From NCBI GenBank assembly GCA_023259355.1, contig JAHFQI010000012.1, forward strand, positions 1-38,909: DNA of 38,909 nucleotides. Reading direction: 5' to 3'. A program made the translations under genes and the position numbers. Origin of the DNA: Comamonadaceae bacterium. GTDB lineage: Bacteria; Pseudomonadota; Gammaproteobacteria; Burkholderiales; Burkholderiaceae_C. Of this stretch, positions 1 through 8,673 are shown piece after piece; within the stretch, counting starts at the first letter, position 1; each line of letters starts with the position of its first letter. The notes beneath the pieces were generated by a model. It was given only the letters and a program-made list of their open reading frames with translations, was not told where the DNA came from and did not search any database.

Positions 1-2251
1 GCAGCACCTCGTCCTTGTCGTCCAGATCCACGGTCAGGCGACCGCCTTCCGTCAACCGGCCAAACAGCAGTTCGTCGGCCAGCGCCCGGCGGATCGTGTC
101 CTGGATGAGACGCTGCATCGGGCGGGCGCCCATCAGCGGATCGAAGCCCTTCTTCGCCAAGTGCTTGCGCAGCTTGTCGGTGAACGTGACATCGACCTTC
201 TTCTCGGCCAGTTGCGTTTCCAGCTGCAGCAGGAACTTGTCGACCACCCGCATGATGACCACCTCATCGAGTGCCTTGAAGCTCACCATCGCATCCAGCC
301 GGTTGCGGAACTCCGGCGTGAACAGGCGCTTGATGTCGCCCATTTCATCCCCGGACTGGCGCGGGTTGGTGAAACCGATGGTCGCCTTGTTCATGGTTTC
401 GGCGCCGGCGTTGGTCGTCATGATGATGATGACGTTGCGGAAGTCGGCCTTGCGTCCGTTGTTGTCCGTCAGCGTGCCGTGGTCCATGACCTGCAGCAAG
501 ACGTTGAAGATGTCCGGGTGCGCCTTCTCGATCTCGTCGAGCAGCAGCACGGCGTGCGGCTTCTTGGTGATCGCCTCGGTCAGCAGGCCGCCCTGGTCGA
601 AGCCCACGTAGCCCGGGGGCGCGCCGATCAGGCGGCTCACTGCATGGCGCTCCATGTACTCCGACATGTCGAAGCGGATCAACTCGATGCCCATGATGTA
701 GGCCAACTGCTTGGCCGCCTCGGTCTTGCCGACGCCGGTCGGGCCGGAGAACAGGAACGAGCCGATCGGCTTGTCGCCCTTGCCCAGACCCGAACGCGCC
801 ATCTTGACGGCGCTGGCAAGCACTTCCAGTGCCTTGTCCTGGCCGAACACCACGCTCTTGAGATCGCGCTCCAGCGTCTGCAGCTTGCCGCGGTCGTCGT
901 TCGACACATTGGCCGGCGGAATGCGGGCGATCTTGGCGACGATGTCCTCGATCTCGGACTTGCCAATGGTCTTCTTGCGCTTGGAGGGCACCAGAATCCG
1001 CTGGGCGGCCCCCGCCTCATCGATCACATCGATGGCCTTGTCGGGCAGGTGGCGGTCATTGATGTACTTGGCGCTCAATTCGGCCGCCGCCTGCAGCGCC
1101 GCGTTGGCATATTTGACGCTGTGGTGCTCTTCAAAACGCGACTTCAGGCCCTTGAGGATTTCGACCGTCTCCTGCACGGTCGGCTCCACCACGTCCACTT
1201 TCTGGAAGCGGCGCGAAAGCGCGGCGTCTTTCTCGAAAATGCCACGGTACTCGGTGAATGTCGTCGCGCCGATGCACTTGAGCGCACCGGAACTGAGTGC
1301 GGGTTTGAGCAGGTTGGACGCATCCAGCGTACCGCCCGAGGCCGCACCCGCACCAATCAAGGTGTGGATTTCGTCAATGAACAGGATCGCGTTCGGCTTG
1401 TCCTTGAGCGACTTGAGCACACCTTTGAGGCGCTGCTCAAAGTCGCCGCGGTACTTGGTGCCCGCCAGCAGCGCACCCATGTCCAGCGAAAACACCTGCG
1501 ATTCAGCCAGGATTTCCGGCACGTCTTTCTGCGTGATGCGCCAGGCCAGGCCCTCGGCAATCGCCGTCTTGCCCACGCCGGCCTCACCCACCAGCAGCGG
1601 GTTGTTCTTGCGGCGGCGGCACAGGATCTGGATCACGCGCTCGACCTCGTACTCGCGGCCGATCAGCGGGTCGATCTTGCCGTCTTTCGCCAGCTGGTTC
1701 AGGTTCTGGGTGAACTGCTCCAGTGGCGAGGCTTTTTCATTCTTCTCGCCGCCCCCCTCTTCGCCTTCACTTCCGGACGAGGGCTCACTGCCCTTGGCGG
1801 GCTCGGGCGGATCACTCTTCTTGATGCCATGGGCGATGAAATTCACCACGTCAAGCCGGGTCACGCCCTGCTGGTGCAGGTAGTACACGGCGTGCGAGTC
1901 CTTCTCGCCGAAGATGGCCACCAGCACGTTCGCACCGGTGACTTCCTTCTTGCCGTTGCCGGTGGACTGCACATGCATGATGGCACGCTGGATCACACGC
2001 TGGAAACCCAGGGTAGGCTGGGTGTCCACATCGTCGGTTCCGGCAACCTGCGGCGTGTTGTCCTTGATGAAGTTCGTCAGGGACTTTCGCAAGTCGTCGA
2101 TGTTGGCCGAGCAGGCCCTGAGGACCTCGGCGGCGCTGGGGTTATCGAGCAAGGCGAGCAGCAGATGCTCCACGGTGATGAACTCGTGGCGCTGCTGCCG
2201 GGCCTCGACGAAGGCCATGTGCAAGCTGACTTCCAATTCCTGGGCAATCAT
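1..2251 (-). CDS. clpA: ATP-dependent Clp protease ATP-binding subunit ClpA (partial, C-terminus cut by window)
   Basis: AAA+ unfoldase that feeds substrates into the ClpP peptidase in the cytoplasm. The frame opens with [10 protein letters not shown] at 2251 and runs 750 codons without a stop to the window edge, so only the last few residues are missing (family length about 750-770). The N-terminal Clp repeat domain fills about residues 1-145, followed by an acidic Gly/Glu linker. The first AAA module has the Walker A GEAGVGKT near residue 221 and the Walker B segment [10 protein letters not shown]. The second AAA module has GPTGVGKT near residue 500 and [12 protein letters not shown]. It lies 61 nt downstream of clpS on the same strand, the usual arrangement of adaptor and unfoldase. 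The absence of a long middle coiled-coil argues for ClpA rather than ClpB. Confidence 0.97.
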   Translation of the reverse strand, partial: MIAQELEVSLHMAFVEARQQRHEFITVEHLLLALLDNPSAAEVLRACSANIDDLRKSLTNFIKDNTPQVAGTDDVDTQPTLGFQRVIQRAIMHVQSTGNGKKEVTGANVLVAIFGEKDSHAVYYLHQQGVTRLDVVNFIAHGIKKSDPPEPAKGSEPSSGSEGEEGGGEKNEKASPLEQFTQNLNQLAKDGKIDPLIGREYEVERVIQILCRRRKNNPLLVGEAGVGKTAIAEGLAWRITQKDVPEILAESQVFSLDMGALLAGTKYRGDFEQRLKGVLKSLKDKPNAILFIDEIHTLIGAGAASGGTLDASNLLKPALSSGALKCIGATTFTEYRGIFEKDAALSRRFQKVDVVEPTVQETVEILKGLKSRFEEHHSVKYANAALQAAAELSAKYINDRHLPDKAIDVIDEAGAAQRILVPSKRKKTIGKSEIEDIVAKIARIPPANVSNDDRGKLQTLERDLKSVVFGQDKALEVLASAVKMARSGLGKGDKPIGSFLFSGPTGVGKTEAAKQLAYIMGIELIRFDMSEYMERHAVSRLIGAPPGYVGFDQGGLLTEAITKKPHAVLLLDEIEKAHPDIFNVLLQVMDHGTLTDNNGRKADFRNVIIIMTTNAGAETMNKATIGFTNPRQSGDEMGDIKRLFTPEFRNRLDAMVSFKALDEVVIMRVVDKFLLQLETQLAEKKVDVTFTDKLRKHLAKKGFDPLMGARPMQRLIQDTIRRALADELLFGRLTEGGRLTVDLDDKDEVL

Positions 2252-2312
2252 GTGATTTCCTTTTGCCTTGCTGTGAAAACGTAATATCTCTTCATGTCGG
2301 GGGTGCCGGTGT

Positions 2313-2672
2313 TTATTCAACAGGCTCGCTGACACATTGCAACGGATGCCCGGCATGTTTCGCGGCATCCAGCACTTGGTCGACCTTGGTGGCGGCGACA
2401 TCGCGCGAATAAACGCCGCAAATGCCTTTTCCGTCCAGGTGAATCTTGAGCATGATCTGGGTCGCGGTTTCCCGGTCCTTGCTGAAAAACTCCTGGATCA
2501 CCAGCACCACAAATTCCATGGGGGTGAAGTCGTCGTTCAGCATCACCACCTGGTACATCTGGGGTGGCTTCACCTTCTGGGTTCGCCGCTCAAGAACCAC
2601 CGAGTTGCCGTCGTCCCCCTCGCGCACGGGCTTGGTCGGCGCGGTCGGGGTGGAAGGAGTTTTGGTTGCCAT
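2313..2672 (-). CDS. clpS: ClpS adaptor for ClpAP (N-end rule)
   Basis: Adaptor that binds the ClpA N-domain and delivers N-degron substrates. The protein has 119 residues, with a flexible Pro/Thr-rich N-terminus (about 1-35). The conserved core follows: the [15 protein letters not shown] segment that forms the N-degron pocket (Asn-Asp-Asp plus Met), and the helix with [18 protein letters not shown]. Length and motifs match the family. It is directly upstream of clpA on the same strand, so the two are probably co-transcribed. Confidence 0.96.
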   Translation of the reverse strand: MATKTPSTPTAPTKPVREGDDGNSVVLERRTQKVKPPQMYQVVMLNDDFTPMEFVVLVIQEFFSKDRETATQIMLKIHLDGKGICGVYSRDVAATKVDQVLDAAKHAGHPLQCVSEPVE

Positions 2673-2776
2673 GAAATCATTCTATCGAGCCTGCCGGTCC
2701 AGCACATTTGCTGGGTGAATACCGGAGCAGGCGGCCGCCTTCGCAGGCCGCGTCGCGCTGCCCGAGACATCCAACA

Positions 2777-2801
2777 AAAAGCCCGGAGACTCCGGGCTTT
2801 T
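2777..2801 (-). terminator. Rho-independent terminator of icd
   Basis: A perfect 11-bp stem (AAAAGCCCGGA / TCCGGGCTTTT) with a 3-nt loop. On the minus strand it lies about 55 nt beyond the icd stop and ends in a T-run, so it would stop icd transcription before clpS. It is nearly symmetric, with T-runs on both strands. Confidence 0.85.
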
Positions 2802-2855
2802 GATTCGAGGCGACGAAGCCCGTCACCTCACGTAGGACGGGTTGCCCCGCCTTAA

Positions 2856-4109
2856 TTACATGTTGTCAATCATGACCTGCCCGAAACCCGAGCAGCTGAC
2901 TTGGGTTGCACCGTCCATCAGGCGGGCAAAGTCATAGGTCACTTTCTTGCTGGCGATGGATTTTTCCATCGAGCTGATGATGCGGTCGGCGGCTTCGGTC
3001 CAGCCCATGTGACGCAGCATCATTTCGGCCGACAGGATTTCGGAACCGGGGTTCACATAGTCCTTGCCAGCGTATTTGGGCGCCGTGCCGTGGGTGGCTT
3101 CAAAGCAGGCCACCGTGTCAGACAGGTTGGCGCCCGGGGCGATGCCGATGCCGCCCACTTGCGCCGCCAGCGCGTCGGAAATGTAGTCGCCATTGAGGTT
3201 CAGCGTCGCAACGACCGAATACTCGGCCGGACGCAGCAGAATCTGCTGCAGGAAGGCGTCGGCAATCACGTCCTTGATGGTGATGTCCTTGCCGGTCTTC
3301 GGGTTCTTGAATTTGCACCATGGGCCGCCGTCGATCAGCTCGGCGCCGAATTCCTTCTGTGCCAGCGCGTAGGCCCAGTCCCGGAAACCGCCTTCGGTGA
3401 ACTTCATGATGTTGCCCTTGTGCACGATGGTCACGTTGGGCTTGTCGTTGTCGATCGCGTACTGGATGGCTTTGCGCATCAGGCGCTCGGTGCCTTCGAT
3501 GGACACGGGCTTGATGCCAATGCCCGAAGTTTCCGGGAAGCGGATCTTTTTGACCCCCATGTCCTCGATCAGGAACTTGATCAGCTTCTTGGCCTTGTCG
3601 CTCTGGGCTTCGTACTCGATGCCAGCGTAGATGTCTTCCGAGTTTTCACGGAAGATCACCATGTTGGTCTTTTCCGGCTCCTTCACCGGGGAAGGCACGC
3701 CCTTGAAGTACTGCACCGGACGCAGGCAGACGTACAGGTCAAGTTCCTGGCGCAAGGCGACGTTCAGCGAACGGATGCCGCCGCCGACGGGCGTGGTCAA
3801 CGGGCCCTTGATGGACACCACGTATTCGCGCAGGACTTTCAGGGTTTCTTCAGGCAGCCACACGTCGGGGCCGTAGATCTTCGTGGACTTTTCACCGGCG
3901 AAAACTTCCATCCAGTGGATCTTCCGCTTGCCGCCGTAGGCCTTGGCCACCGCGGCGTCCACCACCTTCAGCATCACCGGAGTGATGTCAAAACCGGTGC
4001 CATCACCCTCGATGTACGGAATGATTGGCTGGTCCGGCACGTTGAGCGACATGTCGGCGTTGACCGTAATCTTCTGGCCCTCGGCGGGCACTGTGATGTG
4101 TTGGTACAT
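2856..4109 (-). CDS. icd: NADP-dependent isocitrate dehydrogenase
   Basis: Oxidative decarboxylation of isocitrate to 2-oxoglutarate in the TCA cycle. The start is placed at [14 protein letters not shown] (4109). A GGAG lies about 10 nt upstream, and the resulting 417 residues match the usual 416-418, whereas an upstream in-frame ATG at 4169 would add 20 atypical residues. Visible motifs are the substrate serine in [15 protein letters not shown], the tyrosine in [12 protein letters not shown], the lysine in [14 protein letters not shown], and the metal/cofactor segment [20 protein letters not shown]. The gene is followed by its own strong terminator and diverges from the Ala/Lys-rich gene at 4296. 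Confidence 0.97.
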   Translation of the reverse strand: MYQHITVPAEGQKITVNADMSLNVPDQPIIPYIEGDGTGFDITPVMLKVVDAAVAKAYGGKRKIHWMEVFAGEKSTKIYGPDVWLPEETLKVLREYVVSIKGPLTTPVGGGIRSLNVALRQELDLYVCLRPVQYFKGVPSPVKEPEKTNMVIFRENSEDIYAGIEYEAQSDKAKKLIKFLIEDMGVKKIRFPETSGIGIKPVSIEGTERLMRKAIQYAIDNDKPNVTIVHKGNIMKFTEGGFRDWAYALAQKEFGAELIDGGPWCKFKNPKTGKDITIKDVIADAFLQQILLRPAEYSVVATLNLNGDYISDALAAQVGGIGIAPGANLSDTVACFEATHGTAPKYAGKDYVNPGSEILSAEMMLRHMGWTEAADRIISSMEKSIASKKVTYDFARLMDGATQVSCSGFGQVMIDNM

Positions 4110-4295
4110 GGGGAAAAGTCTCCGAAGTGGACTGAAATGCCTGAGCTGGAGCGATTTGGGTGAAGCCAATCAATTTTAGCGGCAAAAAAATTACCAAAAC
4201 TTGTCAACCGTCCGTGTTCCGCCCCCGTTACGGATGAGTCTTCCCGAGTACGGGAGGAATTTTTCGAAAATTACCGTCATTCAAGGAAATTGAAA

Positions 4296-4565
4296 ATGAA
4301 CAAAGTTCTCGCCGCCCTGATCGCTGGCCTGTTCGCCGCTGGTGCTTTCGCTCAAGCTGCTGCTCCCGCCGCCCCCGCCAAGGCTGCTGCTCCCGCTGCC
4401 GCTGCTGCTCCCGCAGCTGCTGCCCCGGCCGCCGCTCCCGCCAAGGCTGAAGCCAAGCCTGCCGCTGCTGCTGAAGAAAAGAAAGCCGCTCCCAAGAAGG
4501 CCAAGAAGGCCAAGAAGGTGAAGGCTGCCAAGGCTGCCGCTCCCAAGGCTGAAGAAAAGAAGTAA
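4296..4565 (+). CDS. Exported Ala/Lys/Pro-rich low-complexity protein
   Basis: An 89-residue protein. ATG 4296 is preferred over a TTG six bases upstream because AAGGAAA (4284-4289) is well spaced from it. Residues 1-20 form a clear Sec signal peptide (MNKVLAALIAGLFAAGAFAQ). The mature part is almost entirely Ala, Pro, Lys and Glu: an Ala/Pro half, then a Lys-rich tail of KKAKKAKKVKAAK type. This resembles eukaryotic H1-like tails and bacterial acid-shock-like proteins in composition only. The function is unknown; a role in the periplasm or envelope is inferred from the signal peptide. A strong terminator follows directly, so it is a single-gene unit. Confidence 0.8.
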   Translation: MNKVLAALIAGLFAAGAFAQAAAPAAPAKAAAPAAAAAPAAAAPAAAPAKAEAKPAAAAEEKKAAPKKAKKAKKVKAAKAAAPKAEEKK

Positions 4566-4586
4566 TCCTTCTTTGACTTCGCGTCA

Positions 4587-4612
4587 AAATGCCCGCCTCG
4601 GCGGGCATTTTT
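4587..4612 (+). terminator. Rho-independent terminator
   Basis: A 10-bp stem AAATGCCCGC / GCGGGCATTT with a CTCG tetraloop and trailing Ts, 21 nt after the stop of the Ala/Lys-rich gene. Confidence 0.88.
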
Positions 4613-4657
4613 CATTTTTGGCCCGCGCAGACCTTACTGATCCGGAGTTTTCTTTCC

Positions 4658-5140
4658 ATGAATCCACGTTCCATGCGCCCCAGGTTGACGTTGACGTCCG
4701 CATTCCTGACTTTGGCCACTGTCCTGGCGTTCAGTGCCAGCGCCCTTGCCCAGGAAGCCCCCCAAACCAACCTTCAGCGCGTGAAGCTCGCGGCCGGCAT
4801 GCACCTGATCGACGCACAAGTTGCGCTCAGCCCTGAACAACGCCAGATCGGCCTGATGTTCCGCCGTGACATGCCGCAGCACGAAGGCATGCTGTTTGTC
4901 TTTGAACAGGCCTCCACCCAGTGCTTCTGGATGAAGAACACGCTGCTGCCATTGACGGCGGCCTTCGTGGCCGACGACGGCACCATTGTCAATCTGGCCG
5001 ACATGAAACCCCAGACCACCGACTCGCACTGCTCGACGCAGCCCGTGCGCTATGTTCTGGAAATGAACCAGGGGTGGTTTGCCAAGAAAAGCATCAAGGC
5101 GGGCTTCAAGCTCGGCGGCAAGCCGTTCGAGATGAAATAG
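4658..5140 (+). CDS. DUF192 family exported protein
   Basis: A 160-residue protein of the DUF192 (COG1430) family. The start is at MNPRSMRPRLTL because CCGGAG lies about 10 nt upstream. A further in-frame ATG at 4589 sits inside the preceding terminator and is rejected. Residues 1-32 form a signal peptide ending near ASALAQ. The family signature is present: the GMLFVFEQ segment, CFWMKNTLLPL, the VADDGTIVNLADMKP strand pair, and YVLEMNQGWF. The biochemical role of the family is not established; members are mostly exported or lipoprotein-like. It is followed by a bidirectional terminator shared with sodB. Confidence 0.9.
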   Translation: MNPRSMRPRLTLTSAFLTLATVLAFSASALAQEAPQTNLQRVKLAAGMHLIDAQVALSPEQRQIGLMFRRDMPQHEGMLFVFEQASTQCFWMKNTLLPLTAAFVADDGTIVNLADMKPQTTDSHCSTQPVRYVLEMNQGWFAKKSIKAGFKLGGKPFEMK

Positions 5141-5207
5141 CAGCGAACCGGGGCGGCTCCGATGCCCGGATGGAATGGCGCCCGCGAACAGGCCGGGTTC
5201 CATCAAA

Positions 5208-5234
5208 AAAAAGCCGGCGCGAAGCCGGCTTTTT
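5208..5234. terminator. Bidirectional terminator between DUF192 gene and sodB
   Basis: An 11-bp perfect stem AAAAAGCCGGC / GCCGGCTTTTT with a 5-nt loop. T-runs are present on both strands, and it sits between two convergent genes (stops at 5140 and 5252). Confidence 0.9.
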
Positions 5235-5251
5235 CAATGGGCGCAGGGCGC

Positions 5252-5833
5252 TCAGGCGAAATTGGCTTCGGCGAAGCTCCAGTTCGCCAGTTTGTCGAGG
5301 AAGGTTTCGACAAACTTCTGGCGCAGGTTGCGGTAGTCAATGTAGTAGGCGTGCTCCCACACATCCACCGTCAGCACAGCCTTGTCGGCGGTGGTCAGCG
5401 GGGTGCCCGCCGCACCCATGTTGACGATGTCCACCGAACCGTCGGCCTTTTTCACCAGCCAGGTCCAGCCGGAGCCAAAGTTGCCCACAGCCGACTTCAC
5501 GAAGGCTTCGCGGAAGGCCGCATAGCTGCCCCATTTGGCATTGATGGCCGCAGCCAGCGCACCGGAAGGCTCGCCGCCGCCATTGGGCTTCATGCAGTTC
5601 CAGAAGAACGTGTGGTTCCAGATCTGGGCCGAGTTGTTGTAGATGCCGCCGCTGGACGTCTTGACGATCTCTTCCAGCGTCTTGGTTTCGAATTCCGTGC
5701 CCTTTTGCAGGTTGTTCAGGTTCACCACGTAGGCGTTGTGATGCTTGCCATGGTGGTACTCCAGCGTCTCCTTGGAGTAGTGCGGCGCAAGGGCGTCGAT
5801 CGCGTAAGGCAGGGCGGGCAAGGTGTGTTCCAT
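5252..5833 (-). CDS. sodB: Superoxide dismutase, Fe type
   Basis: Converts superoxide to hydrogen peroxide and oxygen in the cytoplasm. It has 193 residues, the usual size. The metal ligands are at the expected places: His27 (EYHHGKHH), His74 (SAQIWNHTFF), Asp157 and His161 (DVWEHAYYIDYRN). Gln70 in the AQxWNH segment is the residue typical of Fe-SOD; Mn enzymes carry the equivalent glutamine elsewhere. It lies 62 nt downstream of xseA on the same strand. It could be read through from xseA, but no terminator or clear promoter decides this. Confidence 0.96.
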   Translation of the reverse strand: MEHTLPALPYAIDALAPHYSKETLEYHHGKHHNAYVVNLNNLQKGTEFETKTLEEIVKTSSGGIYNNSAQIWNHTFFWNCMKPNGGGEPSGALAAAINAKWGSYAAFREAFVKSAVGNFGSGWTWLVKKADGSVDIVNMGAAGTPLTTADKAVLTVDVWEHAYYIDYRNLRQKFVETFLDKLANWSFAEANFA

Positions 5834-5895
5834 GGATTCCTCGTGAGTTGGGGTTGTGATGAAGAAGATATTGCCAGGGGGCTGATTGTAGGAAC

Positions 5896-7236
5896 TTAAA
5901 GCAGGCGCCGCTGGGTCACGGTCAGATCAACCGTGCCGTCGGCAAGGGTGGCCTGAACGGCCTGTCCGGGGTGGGTCCCCTGCGCGCTGGTGATGGCGTG
6001 GCCGGCCTCGTCGGTCAGCCAGGCATAGCCGCGCCGCAACACCCCATGGGGGTCCACGGCATTCAGGCGCAATCCAATGCGCGCCATCCGGTCCTGCTCA
6101 AGCCGCAGTCGCCGCTCCACCTTCAGGGGAAAATCAGCCGACTGCCTTTGCCAATCGCCCGTCAGCCGCGCCATCCTCGCCAGCACGCCATAACGCAGGC
6201 GCTGGGCATGGCGCGCCAGTTGCAGTTGCTGGCGGGTCACCAGCGACGAGGGCCGGCCCAGCCGGGATGCGGCGATATCAAGCCGCTGGCTCTGCGTGTC
6301 AAGCACGCGCTGGACGGCGTCGCCCATCCGGCTGCCGATCAGACTCAGGGCGCCCAGCCACACGTCGCGTGGCTCGGCCACCAGTTCGGCCGCCGCCGTG
6401 GGTGTCGGCGCCCGCAAGTCGGCGACGAAGTCGGCCATCGTGAAATCGGTCTCGTGTCCCACGCCGCAAACCACCGGCACCGGGCTCTGCGCCAGCGTGC
6501 GGGCGAGCTGCTCGTCGTTGAAAGCCCACAAATCCTCCATGGAACCGCCGCCGCGCACCAGCAGGATCACGTCCACACAAGACATGCCTCCGACGGCTGG
6601 CGCCGGCTGTTCCGGCTTTTCCGCCGGTTCGGCCGGGGCAAGACGGTAGAGAGAGGCCAGCGCCCGGACCAGTTCCCCCGGAGCCCCGGCGCCCTGCACT
6701 GCGGCCGGCGAAACCACCACCGGGATGTGCGGCACGCGCCGCTGCAGCGCGGTGACCACATCATGCAGCGCCGCCGCACCCAGCGATGTCACGACCCCGA
6801 TGGCACGTGGCATGGGTGGCAGAGGCCGCTTGCGGGCGGCATCGAACAGGCCCTCGGCTTCCAGTTTAGCCTTCAGGCGCAAAAACTGTTCAAACATCGC
6901 GCCCTGCCCGGCGCGTTGCAGGCTTTCCACGATGAGCTGCAGGTCCCCGCGGGCCTCATACACCCCGAGGCGCCCCCGCAATTCGACCAGCTCGCCATCG
7001 CGCGGAACAAAGTCCAGCAGACTGGCGGCCCGGCGGAACATGGCGCAGCGAATCTGGCCGGTTTCGTCCTTGATCGAAAAGTAACAATGCCCGCTGGACG
7101 CGCGCGAGAAGCCCGAAACCTCGCCGCGGACCGCGACGGGATTGAACCGGGCCTCCAGCGCATCAGCAACGGCGCGGCACAGCGCGCCAACTTGCCAGAT
7201 TCGCGGCGCCAATGCTGGATTTTCAGGGCTGGACAT
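5896..7236 (-). CDS. xseA: Exodeoxyribonuclease VII large subunit
   Basis: Catalytic and scaffold subunit of the bidirectional single-strand exonuclease ExoVII. The 446-residue protein has an N-terminal OB-fold (about residues 10-110, with GHCYFSIKDETGQIRCAMF). The catalytic domain contains IGVVTSLGAAALHDV, the DVILLVRGGGSMEDLWAFN motif and VCGVGHETDFTMADFVAD. Helical segments and a C-terminal strand domain (RRGYAWLTDEAGH) follow. All family motifs are intact. The small subunit gene xseB is not nearby. Confidence 0.96.
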   Translation of the reverse strand: MSSPENPALAPRIWQVGALCRAVADALEARFNPVAVRGEVSGFSRASSGHCYFSIKDETGQIRCAMFRRAASLLDFVPRDGELVELRGRLGVYEARGDLQLIVESLQRAGQGAMFEQFLRLKAKLEAEGLFDAARKRPLPPMPRAIGVVTSLGAAALHDVVTALQRRVPHIPVVVSPAAVQGAGAPGELVRALASLYRLAPAEPAEKPEQPAPAVGGMSCVDVILLVRGGGSMEDLWAFNDEQLARTLAQSPVPVVCGVGHETDFTMADFVADLRAPTPTAAAELVAEPRDVWLGALSLIGSRMGDAVQRVLDTQSQRLDIAASRLGRPSSLVTRQQLQLARHAQRLRYGVLARMARLTGDWQRQSADFPLKVERRLRLEQDRMARIGLRLNAVDPHGVLRRGYAWLTDEAGHAITSAQGTHPGQAVQATLADGTVDLTVTQRRLL

Positions 7237-7380
7237 CAGTACCCATGCGCTTCATGGGGCAATTTGCCTGGCACAGTACTCCACAGACAGGCCCGGATAC
7301 CTGCCTGAGCCCGGCGCATCGCGAAAATGCCGATCCGGCGTTGCAAGTTGTTGATTTTCATGAGTTTTTTTCTGCTCAAT

Positions 7381-7400
7381 TTGTGACCAATTTGTCACAA
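7381..7400. promoter_or_regulatory. Perfect inverted repeat, possible operator
   Basis: TTGTGAC and GTCACAA are separated by 6 nt, a perfect 7-bp dyad. It resembles a CRP-type site, but the inner TGTGA and TCACA are 8 nt apart, not the usual 6, so the identity of the binding protein is open. Confidence 0.45.
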
Positions 7401-7451
7401 AGCCCATTCCGCGCGGTCTGGCGCCCCATCCAGCACCAGTTCTTCACAAAG

Positions 7452-7460
7452 TTATCCACA
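7452..7460 (+). promoter_or_regulatory. Consensus DnaA box
   Basis: TTATCCACA matches the strict DnaA-box consensus. It lies inside a weaker dyad (CACAAA ... TTTGTG). It is 115 nt before the ExbB-like start. A single box can arise by chance, and no replication genes are near. Confidence 0.4.
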
Positions 7461-7574
7461 GATTTTGTGGGTCTGTGTGATCCGGAAGACGCCGCCGACA
7501 ATGCGCCTCCGGGACTTGGCGCTGGGCCATAATCCCGGCATCTGGCAAACGCCCCAATCCCCCGGAGAGACCTC

Positions 7575-8213
7575 TTGCTTTCGATCATACAAGCTGCAGG
7601 CTGGCCCATCTGGCCTCTCGTCGCCTGCTCCATTCTGGCGCTGGCTCTCATCATCGAACGGTTCGTGAACCTCAAAACCGACCGCATTGCGCCGGCCAAG
7701 CTGCTGGACGAAGCCCTGACGGTGTCACGCACCAGCGTGCCTTCCGGCGACGTGGTCAGCCAGCTGGAGCAGAACTCGGCGCTTGGCGAAGTGCTGGCCA
7801 GCGGGTTCCGCGCGCTCAATGCCAATCCGCGTTGCACCGAGGCCGACCTGCGCGCCAGCATGGAGGGGTCGGGCCGCATTGTGGCTCACCGGCTGGAGCG
7901 CTATCTGACGGCGCTGGCCACCATCGCCTCCGCAGCCCCGCTGCTGGGGCTGCTTGGTACGGTGATCGGGATGATCGAGATTTTTGGCTCGCAGGCGCCC
8001 ACGGGCGGCGCGACCATGGGTGGCGCCAACCCGGTGCAGCTCGCGCACGGCATTTCCGTGGCGCTGTACAACACGGCCTTCGGCCTGATCGTCGCCATTC
8101 CCTCGTTGATTTTCTGGCGCTATTTCCGCGCCCGGGTCGATGGCTACCTGCTGACCATGGAGCTGGCCTCGGAGCGGTTTGTCCGGCATCTGGACACGTT
8201 GCGCAGCAAGTAG
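7575..8213 (+). CDS. MotA/TolQ/ExbB family proton channel protein
   Basis: Inner-membrane subunit of an ExbB-ExbD or TolQ-TolR type motor that uses proton-motive force. The start is TTG at 7575, supported by GGAGAG (7564-7569) and by the immediate membrane segment LSIIQAAGWPIWPLVACSIL. The 212-residue protein has three predicted membrane helices (about 8-30, 110-135 and 155-178), the last two with the family segments ASAAPLLGLLGTVIGMIE and ALYNTAFGLIVAIPSLIF. It is followed after 7 nt by its ExbD/TolR partner. No TonB or TolA is adjacent, so the choice between ExbB and TolQ is left open. Confidence 0.93.
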   Translation: MLSIIQAAGWPIWPLVACSILALALIIERFVNLKTDRIAPAKLLDEALTVSRTSVPSGDVVSQLEQNSALGEVLASGFRALNANPRCTEADLRASMEGSGRIVAHRLERYLTALATIASAAPLLGLLGTVIGMIEIFGSQAPTGGATMGGANPVQLAHGISVALYNTAFGLIVAIPSLIFWRYFRARVDGYLLTMELASERFVRHLDTLRSK

Positions 8214-8220
8214 GCCGCCC

Positions 8221-8649
8221 ATGAATTTCCGACCAAGGCCCAAGGATGAGCCGGAGATCAACCTGATCCCTTTCATCGACGTGCTGCTGGTGGTGCTCAT
8301 TTTCCTGATGCTCACCACGACGTACAGCAAGTTCACCGAAATGCAGTTGCAGTTGCCGGTGGCCGATGCACAGGCGCAGCGCGACTACCCGAAAGAGGTG
8401 ATCGTGGCCGTCAGCAGCGACGGACGCTACATGGTCAACAAGATGCCGGTGGATGGCCGCAGCGTGGACGTGGTGGCCGCTGCACTGGTGGAGGCCGCGA
8501 AGGCCGGCAAGGACAGTGTGATCATCATCAGTGCCGATGCGAGCACCTCGCACCAGAGCGTCATCACCGTGATGGAGGCAGCCCGACGCTCCGGCCTCAC
8601 GCAAATCACCTTTGCCACGCAGTCGACGGCCCAGGCCGGCGGCAAATAA
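8221..8649 (+). CDS. ExbD/TolR family biopolymer transport protein
   Basis: A 142-residue partner of the upstream channel protein. A short cytoplasmic N-terminus is followed by one membrane helix, INLIPFIDVLLVVLIFLMLT (about residues 15-37). This helix carries the conserved aspartate that is part of the proton path. A periplasmic domain with repeated strand-helix elements (VIVAVSSDGRYMVN, DSVIIISADASTSHQSV) completes the protein. It is co-transcribed with the upstream gene (7-nt gap) and lies 24 nt before lpxK. Confidence 0.94.
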   Translation: MNFRPRPKDEPEINLIPFIDVLLVVLIFLMLTTTYSKFTEMQLQLPVADAQAQRDYPKEVIVAVSSDGRYMVNKMPVDGRSVDVVAAALVEAAKAGKDSVIIISADASTSHQSVITVMEAARRSGLTQITFATQSTAQAGGK

Positions 8650-8673
8650 CCCCTGGGCGCCCCTCCCATTTCC

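Larger units (their letters stand above)
7237..7574. other. Intergenic region upstream of xseA and the ExbB-like gene
   Basis: These 338 nt without a credible gene separate divergent xseA and the TolQ/ExbB-like gene, so both promoters should lie here. The stretch contains a perfect inverted repeat (7381-7400) and a consensus DnaA box (7452-7460), listed separately. The short reading frames crossing it lack ribosome-binding sites and recognisable protein features. Confidence 0.6.

Noticed and set aside
161-2284. Long plus-strand open frame across clpA
   Set aside because: It is the mirror of clpA in a GC-rich sequence; the minus strand encodes a full Clp ATPase with both Walker motifs.
7381-7400. 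CRP site
   Set aside because: TGTGA and TCACA are 8 nt apart and not 6; reported only as an unassigned dyad.
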